A stretch of 64,000 nucleotides of DNA from Lophium mytilinum. Its lineage: Eukaryota; Ascomycota; Dothideomycetes; Mytilinidiales; Mytilinidiaceae. Positions 22,322-34,754 of the stretch are shown here, piece after piece (position 1 is the stretch's first letter; each line of letters begins with the position of its first letter). The notes under the pieces are model-generated. The model made no database searches, had not been told where the DNA came from, and saw nothing but the letters and a program-made list of their open reading frames with translations. The stretch lies in assembly GCA_010093605.1 (NCBI GenBank), contig MU004191.1, positions 1,543,832 through 1,607,831 of the forward strand. The letters run 5' to 3'. The translations under genes and the position numbers were made by a program.

Positions 22322-23517
22322 ATGCTTCCATCCAACCTCCCGGCGCCGGTGAGGGTACTAGTACTGATATTCTCCGTGGTCTTTCTTGTATTTACCGCGG
22401 CGTATCTTGCGTACCAAACCCCTGCCGCAGCTTGCGTTCTAGAGCACTACAGCGATAGTCCAGCCTACAACTCGCCAATCAATAAGTCCGAGTCAATCAT
22501 AGACATCACCCTCCACAAGCCAGACACGAGCCATAGCGACACAACATCTTTACAACAAGTCTTGCAATTCATCTTCAACCCGAAGAAGTTTTCCCTCACC
22601 GAGCCCTCCTACATCGCCAATGGCACCGAATATAAACTCCATGGCACGCCATTGTACACGAAGCCACTCGGAAAAGACATCTGTATCGTCGACATAGACA
22701 CCAGGCCATACACGAACGCGCACCAAGTAATGCACGCCGGCGACTTCGTCTGGAACGACATAGACCGGTACTCCGCCGGCATGCTGAGCCACTACACCTA
22801 CGGTACTTCCGCCCCACAAGCCTAACTCCCTATCCCTCCCCCTTACTAACCTCCCCAGCAACCCTCCACGGCTACGACTACAAATTCATCAACGCGGCCA
22901 ACTACACCGACCGCTCGCCGACATGGATCAAGCCGTCCGCCATCGCGCACCTCCTCCCCTCCTACAAATTTGTCGTCTTCCTCGACGCCGACGCCGCCTT
23001 CAACGCCATGCACATCCCGCTCGAATGGCTGCTCAACTACTGGCACATTTCCGCGGACGTCGCCATCGCCATGGCCCTCGACCCCAACGCTCCCACCAAC
23101 TATGACCGCCTGCACCGCCTCTTAACGAACACTGGCTTCATGATCGTCCAGCACAACGCGGTTGCAATGGATATGTTGCGCGCGTGGGACGAGTGCCCTG
23201 GCGAGACGCGGTACCCGGGGTGTGCGGAGTGGAAGCAGCCAAGGTTCCATGAGCAGTCGGCGTTTGGGAATTATGTGCGGTATGATTATGGGGAGTGGAT
23301 TCGGGAGCTGCCGTGTGATGAGGCGAATGGCGAGCCGGAGTTTGGCGAGTGCAGAGGCGTGTTTGTGAGCCATTTTTGGTGGCGGACGGATAATGTGAAG
23401 AGGTATTTTGGGATGAATGCGTTGCAGGCGCTGATGGGGAGGGTGCAGGGGGAGATGGTGGAGCGGAGGGAGGAGGTTGTGGAGGTGCAGGCGGAGAATG
23501 TGGTTGCGAATGGGTAG
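22322..23517 (+). CDS. Type II membrane glycosyltransferase, GMA12/MNN10-like (GT34-type)
   Basis: Exons 22322-22802 and 22859-23517 (56-nt intron with CTAAC branch) give 379 residues. A single hydrophobic segment at residues 9-30 serves as signal anchor, placing the catalytic part in the Golgi lumen. The metal/sugar-nucleotide DxD motif is D203-A-D205 in FVVFLDADAAF, followed by an N-terminal-side pattern GYDYKFINA typical of this fold. A lumenal Cys/Trp-rich block (CPGETRYPGCAEWKQPRFHEQSAF) resembles the acceptor region of fungal galactosyl/mannosyltransferases. Donor and acceptor are unknown; GT34 versus GT77-like is not settled by eye. The last 350 bases of coding strand are strongly G-rich. 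Confidence 0.8.
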
Positions 23518-24813
23518 GGGGATAGTTATAGGGAGGCGGCGTGTATGGCAGTGCATGGGAAAGGTTTTGTTTGGGGAGTATAATGGCATCACACGGCTTT
23601 CGAAGGGGTGTATGGGAACGAACCGCTGCAAAAAATGGCTCACGGAATTGTGTAGTCCATACATATGAGAAGAGCGCTACGGAATCATATCAAAGTTTTC
23701 GAATGCGTCGAAGGAATTCCACTAAGCGTGCATGTTCGTAAGATGCCCTAGTTGTTATCGTTTAAGATTTATCTTTAGGAGGACACTCTCCATGCTGTCT
23801 AGTCGCCCCGGAGACGGCCTGAACCTTGACAATATATCCCCGACTCTGAACGACAAGGACGCAATAGTCCTCCGCTCTTTGACAATAGCTCTGAAACGGA
23901 CGTTAGATGGACTATTTGGACGCCCTATATGTGATGTTGATTGCCTAAGGCAGGTGTGAAAGCTCGGGCACATCCCCAGTGAGCGTACAAACACCTTTTG
24001 TTTTCGAGCGTCCCAATGTCGAGAGGAGAAGTGGATCACGAAGTGGTTCCACGACCATAATATCTCCTCGACGCCTAGGTTAAAAAGGTACTCGCGTTCT
24101 TCGCCTCCCGCCCCGCTCACACCTATACTGGTGTGGGGGGTTTAAGGTTTTGTAGTTTGACTCCCGGCGAGGTTGGGGTTTTTTGCCTCTCTAAAAGTTT
24201 CCTCTTCTGGGTGGTCCTTGAAGATGGGTCCAAACCCGTGTTTCTGCCGTTATAATTCCCCAGGGCTGTTCGTCCCCATTGCTCAGCTAAGGGTACTCAC
24301 TCACAGCCAGCGTTTTTGTTTCCCGGAACGAACACATACTCTTCGTTCTGCTAGGCGTGGCGGCTAGTAAATAGGCCAGTGGGTGGGAGGTAGGAAGACG
24401 TCACAGAACCGACTCCCCATCCTTTGACATTCGAATCCATGGGTTCAGACTCCAATCTCGCCGCAGCTCGTTCGATTCATCTACCAACGCTCCACACATG
24501 CAATCCGCTTTGCAGCACCGCCAAAAACGAAAGAACGGAATGGTATCATCCACAAAAAACATCTAACAAACACTCCGCTCGCGCTGCCGTCTACAGAAAC
24601 GCGTACATGCGACATTATCCTCATCAACATCCTCGTAGCTCCATATATCAACACAACCTCTCCAACCAAAACAATAGAGATGAGAAAAAGAGAACTCCAG
24701 TCCCAATGCCGCCCAAAATCATCACCTCTTGCCCACCCGTACAAACGCCACCAACCAGATATTCTTTCAAATATCCACTCCCCATTTCGTACTCTTTCGG
24801 GATTTTCTTCTGC
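23518..24813. other. Intergenic between convergent genes
   Basis: 3' regions of the glycosyltransferase and the cNMP/F-box gene. A small perfect hairpin (CACACC, six-base loop, GGTGTG) lies near 24117-24134. No gene, tRNA or rRNA is recognised. Confidence 0.5.
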
Positions 24814-27800
24814 TCATTTGCCCGCCCTCCACCGCCCGTCCGCGACCGTCTCAAAGTGCAGGTCTTTCCGCCCTATCCCTGCTACACCACCGTCCCTAAC
24901 CCGTTCGACGCCGCCGCCTTCCAACCACCGCGACAGGTTCTTGCATTGGCTCACGTCGAAGAGCTCGAGCTCTCTGCAGCCCTCGACGACGGCTTCGACG
25001 CCGGTGCCCGTGACGCGCACGCACCCGCGCACGGAGAGCGCTTTCAGTTCGAGGAGGTGTAGCGAGATGCAGCGGAGACTGGTGTCCGAGACCGCGGAGC
25101 CGCAGAAGGCGAGGTTGAGGTGCGTGAGAGAGGGGAGGCCGAGGGCGAGGACTTCGGTTGCCGTGTCGGAGAGGGCGCAGCAGAACGACTATTCTAGTGT
25201 TAGCAAAGTCTGTACATAATGGTGATGATGGCGAGTATGTGCACGTGATGGTGATGGCACCACCACATTCGCATTTCCGACTCAACAGGAGAGAGTGTGT
25301 ATCTTACCAAGTCCAACTCCTTAAGCCCCTTCGCCGCATTCGTCAGATACACAATCGCGTTGTCCGTCAAGTACGTGCAGTCGGCGAGACACAGCTTGCT
25401 CAACCGCGGGAACGAGTATATGCTCCAATGCTGGAATCCGACGTCGCTGATCGTCGTGCACCGCGTGAGATCGATCTGCTCGAGCCGAGCCGCGGCATGG
25501 ACGGCGATGTGCGCCATCGAGCGGTCGGTGATGTGCTTGCAGTACGAGAGCGTCAGTCGCTTGAGCTTCGGGCACCCAACGACGGTCCCCGGCGGGATCT
25601 GGGGAGGCGGGTTGCCGTTGTTTTGCGGCGTACCACCTCGCGAGTTGTGGCGATGGCGACCGTTCATCTGGGCTTGCTGCTGGGCCTGTTGGGCCGCTGC
25701 TACAGCTGGGCTGGTTTCTGGCACGACCCAGCCAACGACGCGAGCGAGGAGGTTGTCGCCGACTTTGCGGCAGTTGCTGAGGTCGACTTCTTCAAGACCC
25801 TTGGCTTTGTTGACCATTTCGAGGACCGCCTGGCCTGTGATGTCCCAGACGCTCTTCATGCGCCAAATCCTGACGTTGGTGCCGCAATTAGAGGCCAGCG
25901 CTGTAAAGCCCTCGTCCGTGACGTGGAAGCAGTTGCTGATATCGATGAAGCGGGGTCGGGTGCCAACAAAGGGGCAGATAATTTCCGAGAGAGCACTGTC
26001 AGTAACTTTACGGTTGTATTTGGTTAGGTCGAGCGTGTGTAAGATATTTGGACTGGTGGAGATGATTTTGAGCCAATGCATCGAGACAAGGCGGATTTTC
26101 ATTAGTTCGTGAACGTCGAGATTTTGGAAGATAGATGTCAAAATGGTGTCTGGTAAAATGCCCTGACCAAATCGGCTGGGCCGCCTTATGATCTTAGGTC
26201 TTTTGAAAGATATTTGGGGTTCTGGGGGCGTAGATGAGTGTTTAGGTTGTAAAGGTGATGGCGACAAAGTCTGGCTAGATGGCGATTGGGGCTGGGAGTT
26301 GTTCCCATTGCTCTGAGATTCCGGTGTAGGAGGTGCCAGTGAGCCCCTTCGAGACCTCGATCTCATGTTATCTAGATCCACATTTAGAAATGGATCAGGG
26401 TCGTACGGCTCAATAACCTGCAGGCCCTCTCTTCGGCTCGGCGTTAGAGGGCTTTCTATGGGCGTGTCTGTAAAGGTGACAGTTGGCACGCTCTTCTTTC
26501 GAGGTGTCCGCGGATAGATGTCTGCAATGACAAGCTCACTGATCGCTGGAGTAGAGTCTGCATCCGTCATCGACACATCGGTATCTCGCGCCGCCTCAAG
26601 CCTCTGCTTCGCAACACCTTCGACCTGCTGCCGAAGGTGCGGAGAACACTTCTCCCAAAGCTCGGTTAAAACATCACCGCTGATCATCAGGCATTCGACT
26701 GAAGAGACTGACCGAACCGTGGCCGTTCGCAGAGGAGCTAGCCGTAAGCTTGTGACTTCTCCAAAATACTGCCCTGGCCGTAGTCTAGCCTTTACTTGCT
26801 GAATGAAGCGTGAGCTAAGCTCGCCCCCAGCAATTGACTTCCTACGGCCAGCTTCGGCGATTGAATGCCCATTTTCTTCAGGGGGCCTTTCGTGTACAAC
26901 CTCAACTTCCCCTCTGACGATAAAAAACACATCTCGTCCGTCAGAGCCTTGCTGAATGATGTTGGTAAAAGGAGGGAAATTTCGTGGCTGGGCGTTTAGT
27001 CCAATGAAATGGAGTATGTCCGGTGGCAGACTGGAGAACAGTGGCAGCTCTTTCAACAGCAGGCGCACATTGATGCTCCCGCTTCCCAGCGCACTCAGCG
27101 CGGCGGCTTCTGCCAGTCCAGGGCTTGGTGATTTCCGCTTCTTATTGACGTTGGCACTGATGACCTCTCCGTCTCTCAGCACGCCTACGTCACCCATCTC
27201 AACATCGCCATCCATGCGGTCACGTGTGCGCTTGCCACTGCGATACTTTGCCGGATCTGTCGACGCAGTGCTGCCAATTTCTCGCTTCTTGCGCGCCAGA
27301 ATTGACAGCCTCTCCTTGGCCTCTTCCATAATGGCACGTTCGACCTCGGGGAAGCTCGGCAGTTCCTTCTTGAGGTCCTCCTTATTCAGCCGCACGACCA
27401 AAGTTCGCATATTGGCGATGATTGTCGCAGTTCGGGGGATGTCCATGAGGATGCCAATCTCGCCGAAGAATGCGCCGGGTCTCAGTTCGGCAAATGTGCT
27501 CTCCCCGTCCCGTGACGTAACGCGCACCGCCCCGCGAACCAGCCAGTACATGGCTTTGGCATCGTCGCCTTCTGTGATTATGTAGTCGTGCGGCTGGTAC
27601 AGCTGGGGCCGCAGGTGGGCGCCGATGGCGGCGAGGAAGGAGTCGGGAGCAGAGAGGAAGAGCGGGAACGAGCGCAATCGGTCGAGCAGGTCCAGCGGCA
27701 GGCCCTGAATGGTGGAGGCTGTCAGAGGAGAGGGGCGAATGGGCCGCGTGGGATTCGTCTCGGAGTCGTAGGCGCGGATCAGGGACATTGGATCTGGCAC

Positions 27801-27866
27801 CGGGCCGCCGTTCATCTTGCTGGCGTGAGTCGTGGGACTGCCACCGGATCTGTTGTACCGGCGCAT
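24814..27866 (-). CDS. Protein with two cyclic-nucleotide-binding domains, an F-box and leucine-rich repeats
   Basis: Exons 25308-27866 and 24814-25188 (intron 25189-25307) give 977 residues. Two cNMP-binding-type domains occur at about residues 60-170 (GAFFGEIGILMDIPRTATI) and 275-425 (GQYFGEVTSLRLAPLRTATV). A disordered Ser/Pro region follows, then an F-box at about 575-620 (LPDTILTSIFQNLDVHELMK) and LRRs of the cysteine-containing AMN1/FBXL type to near the C-terminus (LKRLTLSYCKHITD). The F-box predicts binding to Skp1 in an SCF ubiquitin ligase, with LRRs choosing the substrate. In each cyclic-nucleotide domain the phosphate-cassette Arg follows a proline (PRTAT, LRTAT), so ligand binding is plausible but unproved. 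The exon join restores the LRR register; without it the frame ends in a non-LRR tail. Confidence 0.9.
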
Positions 27867-30268
27867 GTTGGGCGACAGAAGGGGGGTGGAGAGGCAGAGG
27901 CGAAGGATGCAGATCGGAATCCAGGGCGCGGACTTTCGACGCGTGAGCAGGGCCGCGCGGGGCTCGTGTAGCTATATGTAGCTCTTGTGTAGCAATGGGG
28001 TGCTGGGACGAGAGGAGCGGTGGTGGAGGAGGCGGCTCAGCGCGACATGGTGTGCGGTTGGGCCAAAGCAAGGTGGGACAGTGCGGATACTGACAGGACG
28101 CTATCGTGGGGCGACGACGAGCAGACCGCGGGCATTGCCTGGAGCAGCGAAGCGGGCGCGCGGTGGGGGAGTGGGCACAGATGGAAGAGGGCGGTGCAGG
28201 TGGTGGTGATGTCCGGAGAGTGGTGAGAACGCAAGCGCGGACGTGGGTTTGGGCTCTTACAGCGGAGCGGTGACCTGGGCTATGGATGATGAGGGATGAG
28301 GGTCCTCCGGCTGGTGGGCTCCTAGGCTGTTAGTGGAGGACGTGAGGGCAAACGGCGGCTTAAAGCAGCGTCAGGCTGGCTGGCTTCCGGCTCTTTGGCC
28401 GCCCCGTGCCTCTTCCGCCTCTGCATCGCCGCGTTTCAGAAGCGCCAGGACGCCCTCCGGCTCGCTAGAATGCTTCGAGAAGCCTCGTAGAAAAGGGACG
28501 ATGCCGCAGGGCTGCCAGGCTGCTCGACTCCCTGCAGCGCTCCTCCACCAAAATGCGGCATCAGCCAGCCCTACGCCCGCACTGCTCGACCAGAGACACA
28601 GGCACAGAAAGGGGCCGCTGTCGTCTGCAAATCGATCGCCCGCGACAACACCCTCTCCAGCACCGCGAACCCCTTTCGCACCCTCCGCCATGGTTTCACC
28701 TGGCACCTCCCGCGTGCTTCAGGGCCAACGTGTCGGCCTGCACGTTATTGCAGGGTTAGCTACGGCCCTGCAGCCGCGGACGCGCTGTGCAATTCGTCGC
28801 GCGAGTCCACTCTTTCCATCTATTTGCGGGCCTTTGCGCTGCTATCTTGGGACTAAGCTTTGACCGGCGAAGGCTTAGACATCGCGACGACGACGGGTGA
28901 CAACATAGACTCCGTTCCTGGAGATCGCTTGTATCCGCGGTACGGATTTGAAACCATGGTACGAGGTTCTCGTAGCCGTAGACTTCTGGGAACTCTATCT
29001 TAGTCTCATGTCGACGACGTGTGCCGCTCTTCCAATTCCATCATCTCTTCAATACCTCTATCTAACATGGTAACTTTTTCCTCCTCGTGCAAGCTCACGA
29101 CGCTACAAACGCATCACGTGGCCACTTTCGGTGCCAATTTCGCATATCTCAACCCCAGGCCTTCACTGCATCGACCATCTCCATCACAACCATCTCGGAA
29201 GCTCCCCTAGGTACCCTCGCCACACTGATCACTGTGTAGACCTTCCTAAGCACACCACCTGCCATCTTTGCCATCACAGCTTCGGGCCACGAGTGAAAGC
29301 CACACTCCCTCGGACCTTCCTAATCCGGCCGCCTACATCTCGTAGTCTCTCGTAGTCCTGGTTCAAAGCATGAACCCAACGGCTGCAGCTGCCGCCAAGC
29401 TCCAATGCGCCAGCTCTAATACGCCGGCTACATCACTATGCGTCTCCGTCATATCTCGTATACGCGAGCGCTGGAGATGAAAAGATACACCACCATTGAG
29501 AACCAGATTCGATAAACGGCTGTTGGGTACGGGAGATGTGACCTCTAGGCAGTAAACGATTAACATTCTGAGTAGATCGACACATACTAGCTGGGTCCGG
29601 GATGCGTATGGGGTGCAGGAGATGTGGAAGATTGTCCGGTGCGGTTCTCGCCTCGTGCCGGTGCTCTAGTCCAGGGCTGCTTTAAGGTGATGATCGATGA
29701 GGATGTTGCGATTGCCAAACGGAAAGAGAGACAGAATCGACCCTAGACTAGTGCGATACTTTGTTTGTAGCGAAGTTGAACCAGAGGTACGGTAAATGAG
29801 CTTCTCAGAGATAAGGAGGTAAATACATACCTCAGGAGTTTCTTACCGCGCTTCAGATCCTACCGGGAAAAGATCCATTAGACATGCGCCAAATTTACGC
29901 CTTACATACTCCGTGTCTACCAACGAATATCAGTGTTATGTATCGAACTGTGCTTAAGGTATTACATGCGCATCTAACCCAAGCATCATTTGCCTTACCA
30001 CAGTTCACAAAACCCTCCCTCACCACATATGCAAACAGTATCCACTCGCAACGCATTGAGGTCAGCAGACCATTATGTACCACTCTAAACAATGCCCTTA
30101 GAAATCTACAAGCGCGTTCGAGCACTATACTATGTACCTAAGCAGGAGTACGCCAAGCCACTACGCTGGATTGCTGTGTAATTAATTAGTCATCAGCGCT
30201 TACCATTTAGGCGTGTCTCTGCTGGTGAGTCAGCAGGCTCACGCGATGCTAACTCAGCAAAGCTAGTC

Positions 30269-30408
30269 GAGCGAGGGCAGTCTAACCGGTATCAGGTAAG
30301 CGAGACTGACTAAGCACAGCAAACTAAGCGAAAACGCGATTTTAAGCGAGGATAGTTTAACGTTACCAGCTTAGCGGGAGTGACTAAGCACTAAGCGAAA
30401 ATGCGATC
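30269..30408. repeat. Pair of diverged direct repeats with RIP-like differences
   Basis: Unit 1 (about 30269-30341) and unit 2 (about 30344-30408) align over most of their length with one 7-base and one 1-base deletion. Shared words include TAAGCGAAAA, TGACTAAGCAC and GCGAT. Several differences are C to T or G to A in unit 2 (GGGCAGTCTAAC against GGATAGTTTAAC), as expected from repeat-induced point mutation. A TATA-like word and a pyrimidine-rich run follow at 30417-30448. Confidence 0.7.
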
Positions 30409-30988
30409 TATCGGAGTATATAGTCAACTTTTTCTTTCCCCCACTCCACACCAATGTGCTAGAGACTTTACCACATGACAATACGTGCCAAGACCGGCCT
30501 TACGGACAGAATACCTATCGTAGCGATTGAATTACATGAGAAGCTGCAAAGATCAGCTTATTCTTTTTGGAATTAGGACCCCAGCAATTGCGACCCAACA
30601 GAGTGCTTCTACCATGAGCCAGATCAACACTCTGCTACTTACGTCAGTACAAGTAACAACATGATGTAGCCTCCACTTGTACGCCTGTCTAGCAAACGTC
30701 ATCTCAAGACGATAATCCTGTAAATTGTAGTAACTCATCAGAGCAAGAAGGGCGTCTCAGAAAGTTGCAAGGTCTCCTCGCACCTCTAGACCTCCTAGTC
30801 CCGTTACTATAGGCTACTACGGCGTACCCTCCGTGTGCACTTTCACGTTCAAGAAATCAATCTTCGCACGGTCGAATCTGTAACTTGCTACAAACGCCCT
30901 CTAATGTAGCCCTGATGTCAATACTCTGGCTCTGGTCACGATGAGATACCACGTTGCGTGCCCACCCCTTGGGATAACGAGATGCGTC

Positions 30989-31013
30989 NNNNNNNNNNNN
31001 NNNNNNNNNNNNN
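30989..31013. other. Assembly gap of 25 N beside a poly-C run
   Basis: The gap is followed at once by 14 C (31014-31027), a likely sequencing stop. Confidence 0.99.
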
Positions 31014-31364
31014 CCCCCCCCCCCCCCTTATTGCAATAACACACGAATCTCACAGTGGGAGAGCTTGAGATGAAGGAGAATACCAGTTGATTATTGTAAG
31101 ATACATAGAGGCACAAATAGTGATCATAGGATTATTCGCTGATATCAACTCTGTCTACCATTTCTAGTCGTCGCCTCGTAGAAATTCTGGGTTGGGCATC
31201 GACCATATCCTTAGTATGCCCACCAACACCCCTACTCCAGTGCAATTTCAAAGCCGTCCGTGGAAAGTCAAACCACCCATCTTCGCCGTGTTCATAATCA
31301 TCAATCGGTATCATAGCCACGCTCGTATCCCCTTTGCCTCTCCTAATCACACGCTCCCATCGCC

Positions 31365-32571
31365 TCATCTATACCCACCTCCCCCGCCACCACCACCACT
31401 TCTCCTCCTATCATCCCTCTCATCTCGGCCTCCGCCCCTATCTCCACTCCTCCTTCCCCCACCGCCGCCTCTATCATCACCTCTCCTACCATCCCTCTCG
31501 TCCTTCTTATCCTTCCGCTTCTCCCACTCCTTCTCCGCCTTGTGCGCCCCCACAGCGCCAATCACCGCCGCCGCCAGCGTCGTAAATGTATCCCCCTTAC
31601 TAGCCTCATTGCCCATCAAACCACCCGCTAGCGCACCAACGACCGAGCTTGCGAGGCCGCGGGCATTGGGAGACCCTGATCTCGACCGGGACCTCGACCG
31701 GCGCGGACGACGACGGGAGCGGGGCGAAGTCGGATTCGAATTCTGATTCTGAGGGGGGTACGGGTAGGATTGTGAGGAGGAGCGGCGGCGGGATTGGCGG
31801 GGGCGTTGAGAAGGCGGCGAGGATTGGGGAGGGCCGCGGGTGGCCATGGCCATGGCGTTCGGGTTGTAGGCGGGTGCGATGGGCGGCGGGGGCTTTTGTA
31901 TCAATTAGCACAGTATACCTACATCGCAAGATAGCGGTGTTGGGGGTCTAGTGAAACGTACAAGTGCGGCTGCGTATCCGTACGGTGCCGGTGGGTATGC
32001 GGTGCGCGGCGTGTTGTAGTAGTTGTCGTCTGGATATGCGGCTGCTGCTCCCGCGGCTGCGCCAGCTCCAGCTCCGGCGGCGGCGCCGTAGCCTCCCCCC
32101 CCTCCTCCTCCTCCTCCTCGATCGCGGGACTGGTCGTGCTTTTGGTGGTACTCGCGGTCGCGGCGCTCGTAATCGTCGTCTCTGTAGTCCCTCTCTCTTT
32201 CTCGACGTCCTCCTCCTCCACCTCCACTACCACCGCCTCCGTCTCGTCGCCGCGGGCCTACGTCGTACTCGGGTTCCATATCGTCTCCCTGATCCTGGTT
32301 CTGTGGCTCTGACTTCGAGGGGTCGGGCCCAGGCGGTGGTGGGCCTGGGTCCTCGCCCGTCTTCTTGGATTTGGATTTGCGGCGCTGGTACGCTCCCCAG
32401 GCTTTGTCGTGCAGCGGGTCGTGGTACTTTTCGGCGAATTTATCGAGGCCTTCGAACCCGAGCTCCTATGGGGTCGTTAGAGGGATGATGCAAGAAGTAT
32501 ATAGGTTGAGGGAACCTCGGGAGACGGGTGAGGTGAGTTTGGAAGGGACATACGACTATTTCTTCCGCCAT
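31365..32571 (-). CDS. Glycine/arginine-rich low-complexity protein with a glycine-zipper-like segment
   Basis: Exons 32554-32571 (18 nt), 31962-32465 and 31365-31892 give 349 residues, both introns in frame. The first exon encodes only MAEEIV. Exon 2 starts with a conserved-looking block (ELGFEGLDKFAEKYHDPLHD), then runs of Gly, Arg/Asp/Tyr and Ala. Exon 3 has an Arg/Ser stretch (RRSRSRSRSGSP), then a short hydrophobic glycine/alanine segment (ASSVVGALAGGLMGNEASKG, then LAAAVIGAVGAHKAEKEWEKR) resembling glycine-zipper sequences, and an RGG-rich tail. The RS and RGG composition suggests RNA association or condensate formation, but there is no RRM or other fold. It could also be a stress-related membrane-interacting protein. 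Function is unassigned. Confidence 0.72.
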
Positions 32572-33371
32572 GGTGTCGAGAGGGGCAGGCGCGTGGGTGG
32601 AAGAGACGACAATAGCGAGGGAGGCTGTTAAGCTTTGTTTTAAGAAAGGCTTGGTGTTCGTAGTTGAAGTGATCAAGCTGGGCAGGCTACTCCACGGGTG
32701 TGGACGTCGTAGATAGTAGAGAATTCATGAGACAGACGGTTCATGTCCGGTGACGACAGGCGGCGCGGCGGAATGACTTGGCATGCAAGGTTTCTCCTTG
32801 GCGCATGTGGGGTGAGATTGCTTGAGCATCTTGAGATTTTGAGAGTCTGAGGGAGAGAGTCGAGGCACGATTCTGGCTTTCTGAATGCTTTTGATGGTTC
32901 TGGACAGACATTGACTGGAAGACGCGGATCACCGACGCACAGGGACACGGCAGAATGAGTAAAGCCGCAAAGGCCGCGATTCAGGGATTTGATGGTAGGG
33001 AGGAATAGTGTTATCGGATAACGATGCCACAATGCAAATTGGAAGATGGATCCCCTAAATATGCCTATTGGAGGTGTGCTGTCTATCAGGGCTCCCGGTG
33101 ATGTCTGAACGTACTCGGGCGCTGCGCTCTGAAACACGTCAATTTGTATATCGAAGTATTATTAGATTACTCCTACTTAAGCAAGCATGTGCAAACTAAT
33201 TAATTTGTCGCCCCATTTCCAGAGGTCGTCAATAATTCAACGCCTTGATATCTATGCATTCCCAATCGCTAGCCCGCGCCGTAATGCCCATGCCGTGAAG
33301 CCAAGACGCCCAATTATGTCATCATTCGTAAGAAAGCCGCAAGATTCCAGATTTGTCGAAAAACCAGGCGT
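32572..33371. other. Intergenic, no supported gene
   Basis: A 154-codon minus-strand frame at 32673-33137 has no motif, sits in the promoter of the glycine-rich gene and is not called. Otherwise nothing. Confidence 0.5.
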
Positions 33372-33899
33372 TCATGCAGTAGCTTGCTGAAGGAGTAGGC
33401 TGTGTTGCTGCGGATGCGTCCTCTCCACATTCCCCTTCGCCATCTTCTTCATCATGAAATTTCCCTCAATCTCCACATCTTCACGCAGAGTACCATTCGA
33501 AATACACCAGTTGCCAGCAATGGTGAGGGTGCCGGTAGAAGGCTTGGCTTGGACGAGACTTTTGATGCCATAAGGGGTGTTCGTGAGTGTGAGTTTGTAG
33601 GTGGTCTGGGGACATGTTAGATAACGAAAGGTGATGCTGGAGGGTGTTCTTTACCTGTCCAACTGGCTTCTTATCGGTAACGGAGTATGTCGCTGTGCTC
33701 GCTGGGTTGCCTGATTCCAGGCTGTAGGTAATCAAGGATGGGCACAGGGTCCTTACTGGGAGCGTGATTAGACTACAGTAGCAACAAAGTTTCTGCGGAA
33801 AGTGGACATACTCATAAGTTCGTGGTTGTGTAGAGCCTGGAGGATGTGCTGAACAGACACTCCCGTCGGGATAGGAGTAGAGACGCTCGTGGTAGCCAT
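33372..33899 (-). CDS. Small DUF7053-like fungal protein
   Basis: Three exons, 33812-33899, 33655-33755 and 33372-33605 (introns 33756-33811 and 33606-33654), give 140 residues with all joins in frame and consensus splice sites. The sequence opens with a Thr/Ser-rich start and SVQHILQALHNHELMI, continues with ITYSLESGNPASTATYSVTDK and YKLTLTNTPYGIKSLVQAKP, and ends in a Gln/His-rich tail. The order of blocks resembles the fungal DUF7053 lipid-binding-like fold, though shorter. There is no signal peptide or membrane segment. Function is unknown. It borders the decayed HET/DUF3176 interval. Confidence 0.7.
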
Positions 33900-34750
33900 A
33901 TTATTGATTAAGATTTACTGAACTTTGAGCGAGAGTTGAGTAAAGACTAGAGCGACTGTGTCTTTACGAAATCAGATGAAAAGATAGAAATTACGATTTG
34001 GATTGATGCAAGTTTAAGGATAGCCAGAAAGTTGAGGATGACGGAGAATATATATCCTATAAGATCGACTCCTTCAATAATGCTCGCACGGTGCCCTTGT
34101 GCCAAACCTATTCATGGCTCAATCCCTAGCACCCGACGGCCAATGCCCGATCCCGTAAGATCACCTCCCTTAACCCGAATAGAGATGACGGCGGTGTACC
34201 GGTTTTGAAGCGAAGGACGGAAGCGGCTGGATCTGCCCTGTTAAAACGACACCTACGTCAAGCATGAGTGGTCGCGCGAGGTGAGGCGCAGGAGGCGGCC
34301 TTACACCTCGTATCGCGTCTGATCCCGTCGGCTCCCCATCTGCTGCTGATTGGCCAGGGAGTCGTGATTCGGGGGCGATCAGACGGCTCCACCCCTCCGC
34401 CACGGGCTGTGCCTGGGGCCGTGCGTGACTTTGAGATTCCGAAGTTCCTTCTTGTGGGACGTTCACTCATCAAGAACAGAGAGCTGTGAGGGCCTTTTGA
34501 GTGTGTGAGATACTGATCGTTCAAGAAACTCCCTGAGTTGCTCTCGTTCTATTCATGTTTGGCTATACTACTAACTGCGTGTTGGAATGGGGACCAATCT
34601 TTTCAGCAGAGCTCCATGCTCCGAACTCTCCCATAATCCATACATCTAAGATCACATTACCGTTTGGAAAGAACACTCATTGTATGCGTACATCAGAGGC
34701 CATGGTTTGCCATGCTACTACTTAGTGCCTGCGACGAACGGGTAACTCGA
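33900..34750. other. Intergenic, no gene seen
   Basis: Upstream of the DUF7053-like gene and downstream of the HET remnant. The short frames present carry no motif. Confidence 0.5.
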
Positions 34751-34754
34751 TATT

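Larger units (their letters stand above)
27867..31364. other. 3.5-kb gene-poor stretch
   Basis: No frame here has a recognisable motif or convincing splice structure. The first part is the GC-rich leader and promoter of the cNMP/F-box gene. From about 28900 the sequence becomes more AT-rich and contains the repeat at 30269-30408 and the gap at 30989. It may be a decayed mobile-element remnant. Confidence 0.5.

Noticed and set aside
18836-23517. Oxygenase plus glycosyltransferase as a secondary-metabolite cluster
   Set aside because: No backbone synthase, transporter or regulator nearby; FRG1 lies between.
28333-28863. 176-codon plus-strand frame in the gene-poor region
   Set aside because: Low-complexity Pro/Ser/Arg composition, no motif, no splice context.
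32673-33137. 154-codon minus-strand frame
   Set aside because: No motif; sits in the promoter of the glycine-rich gene.
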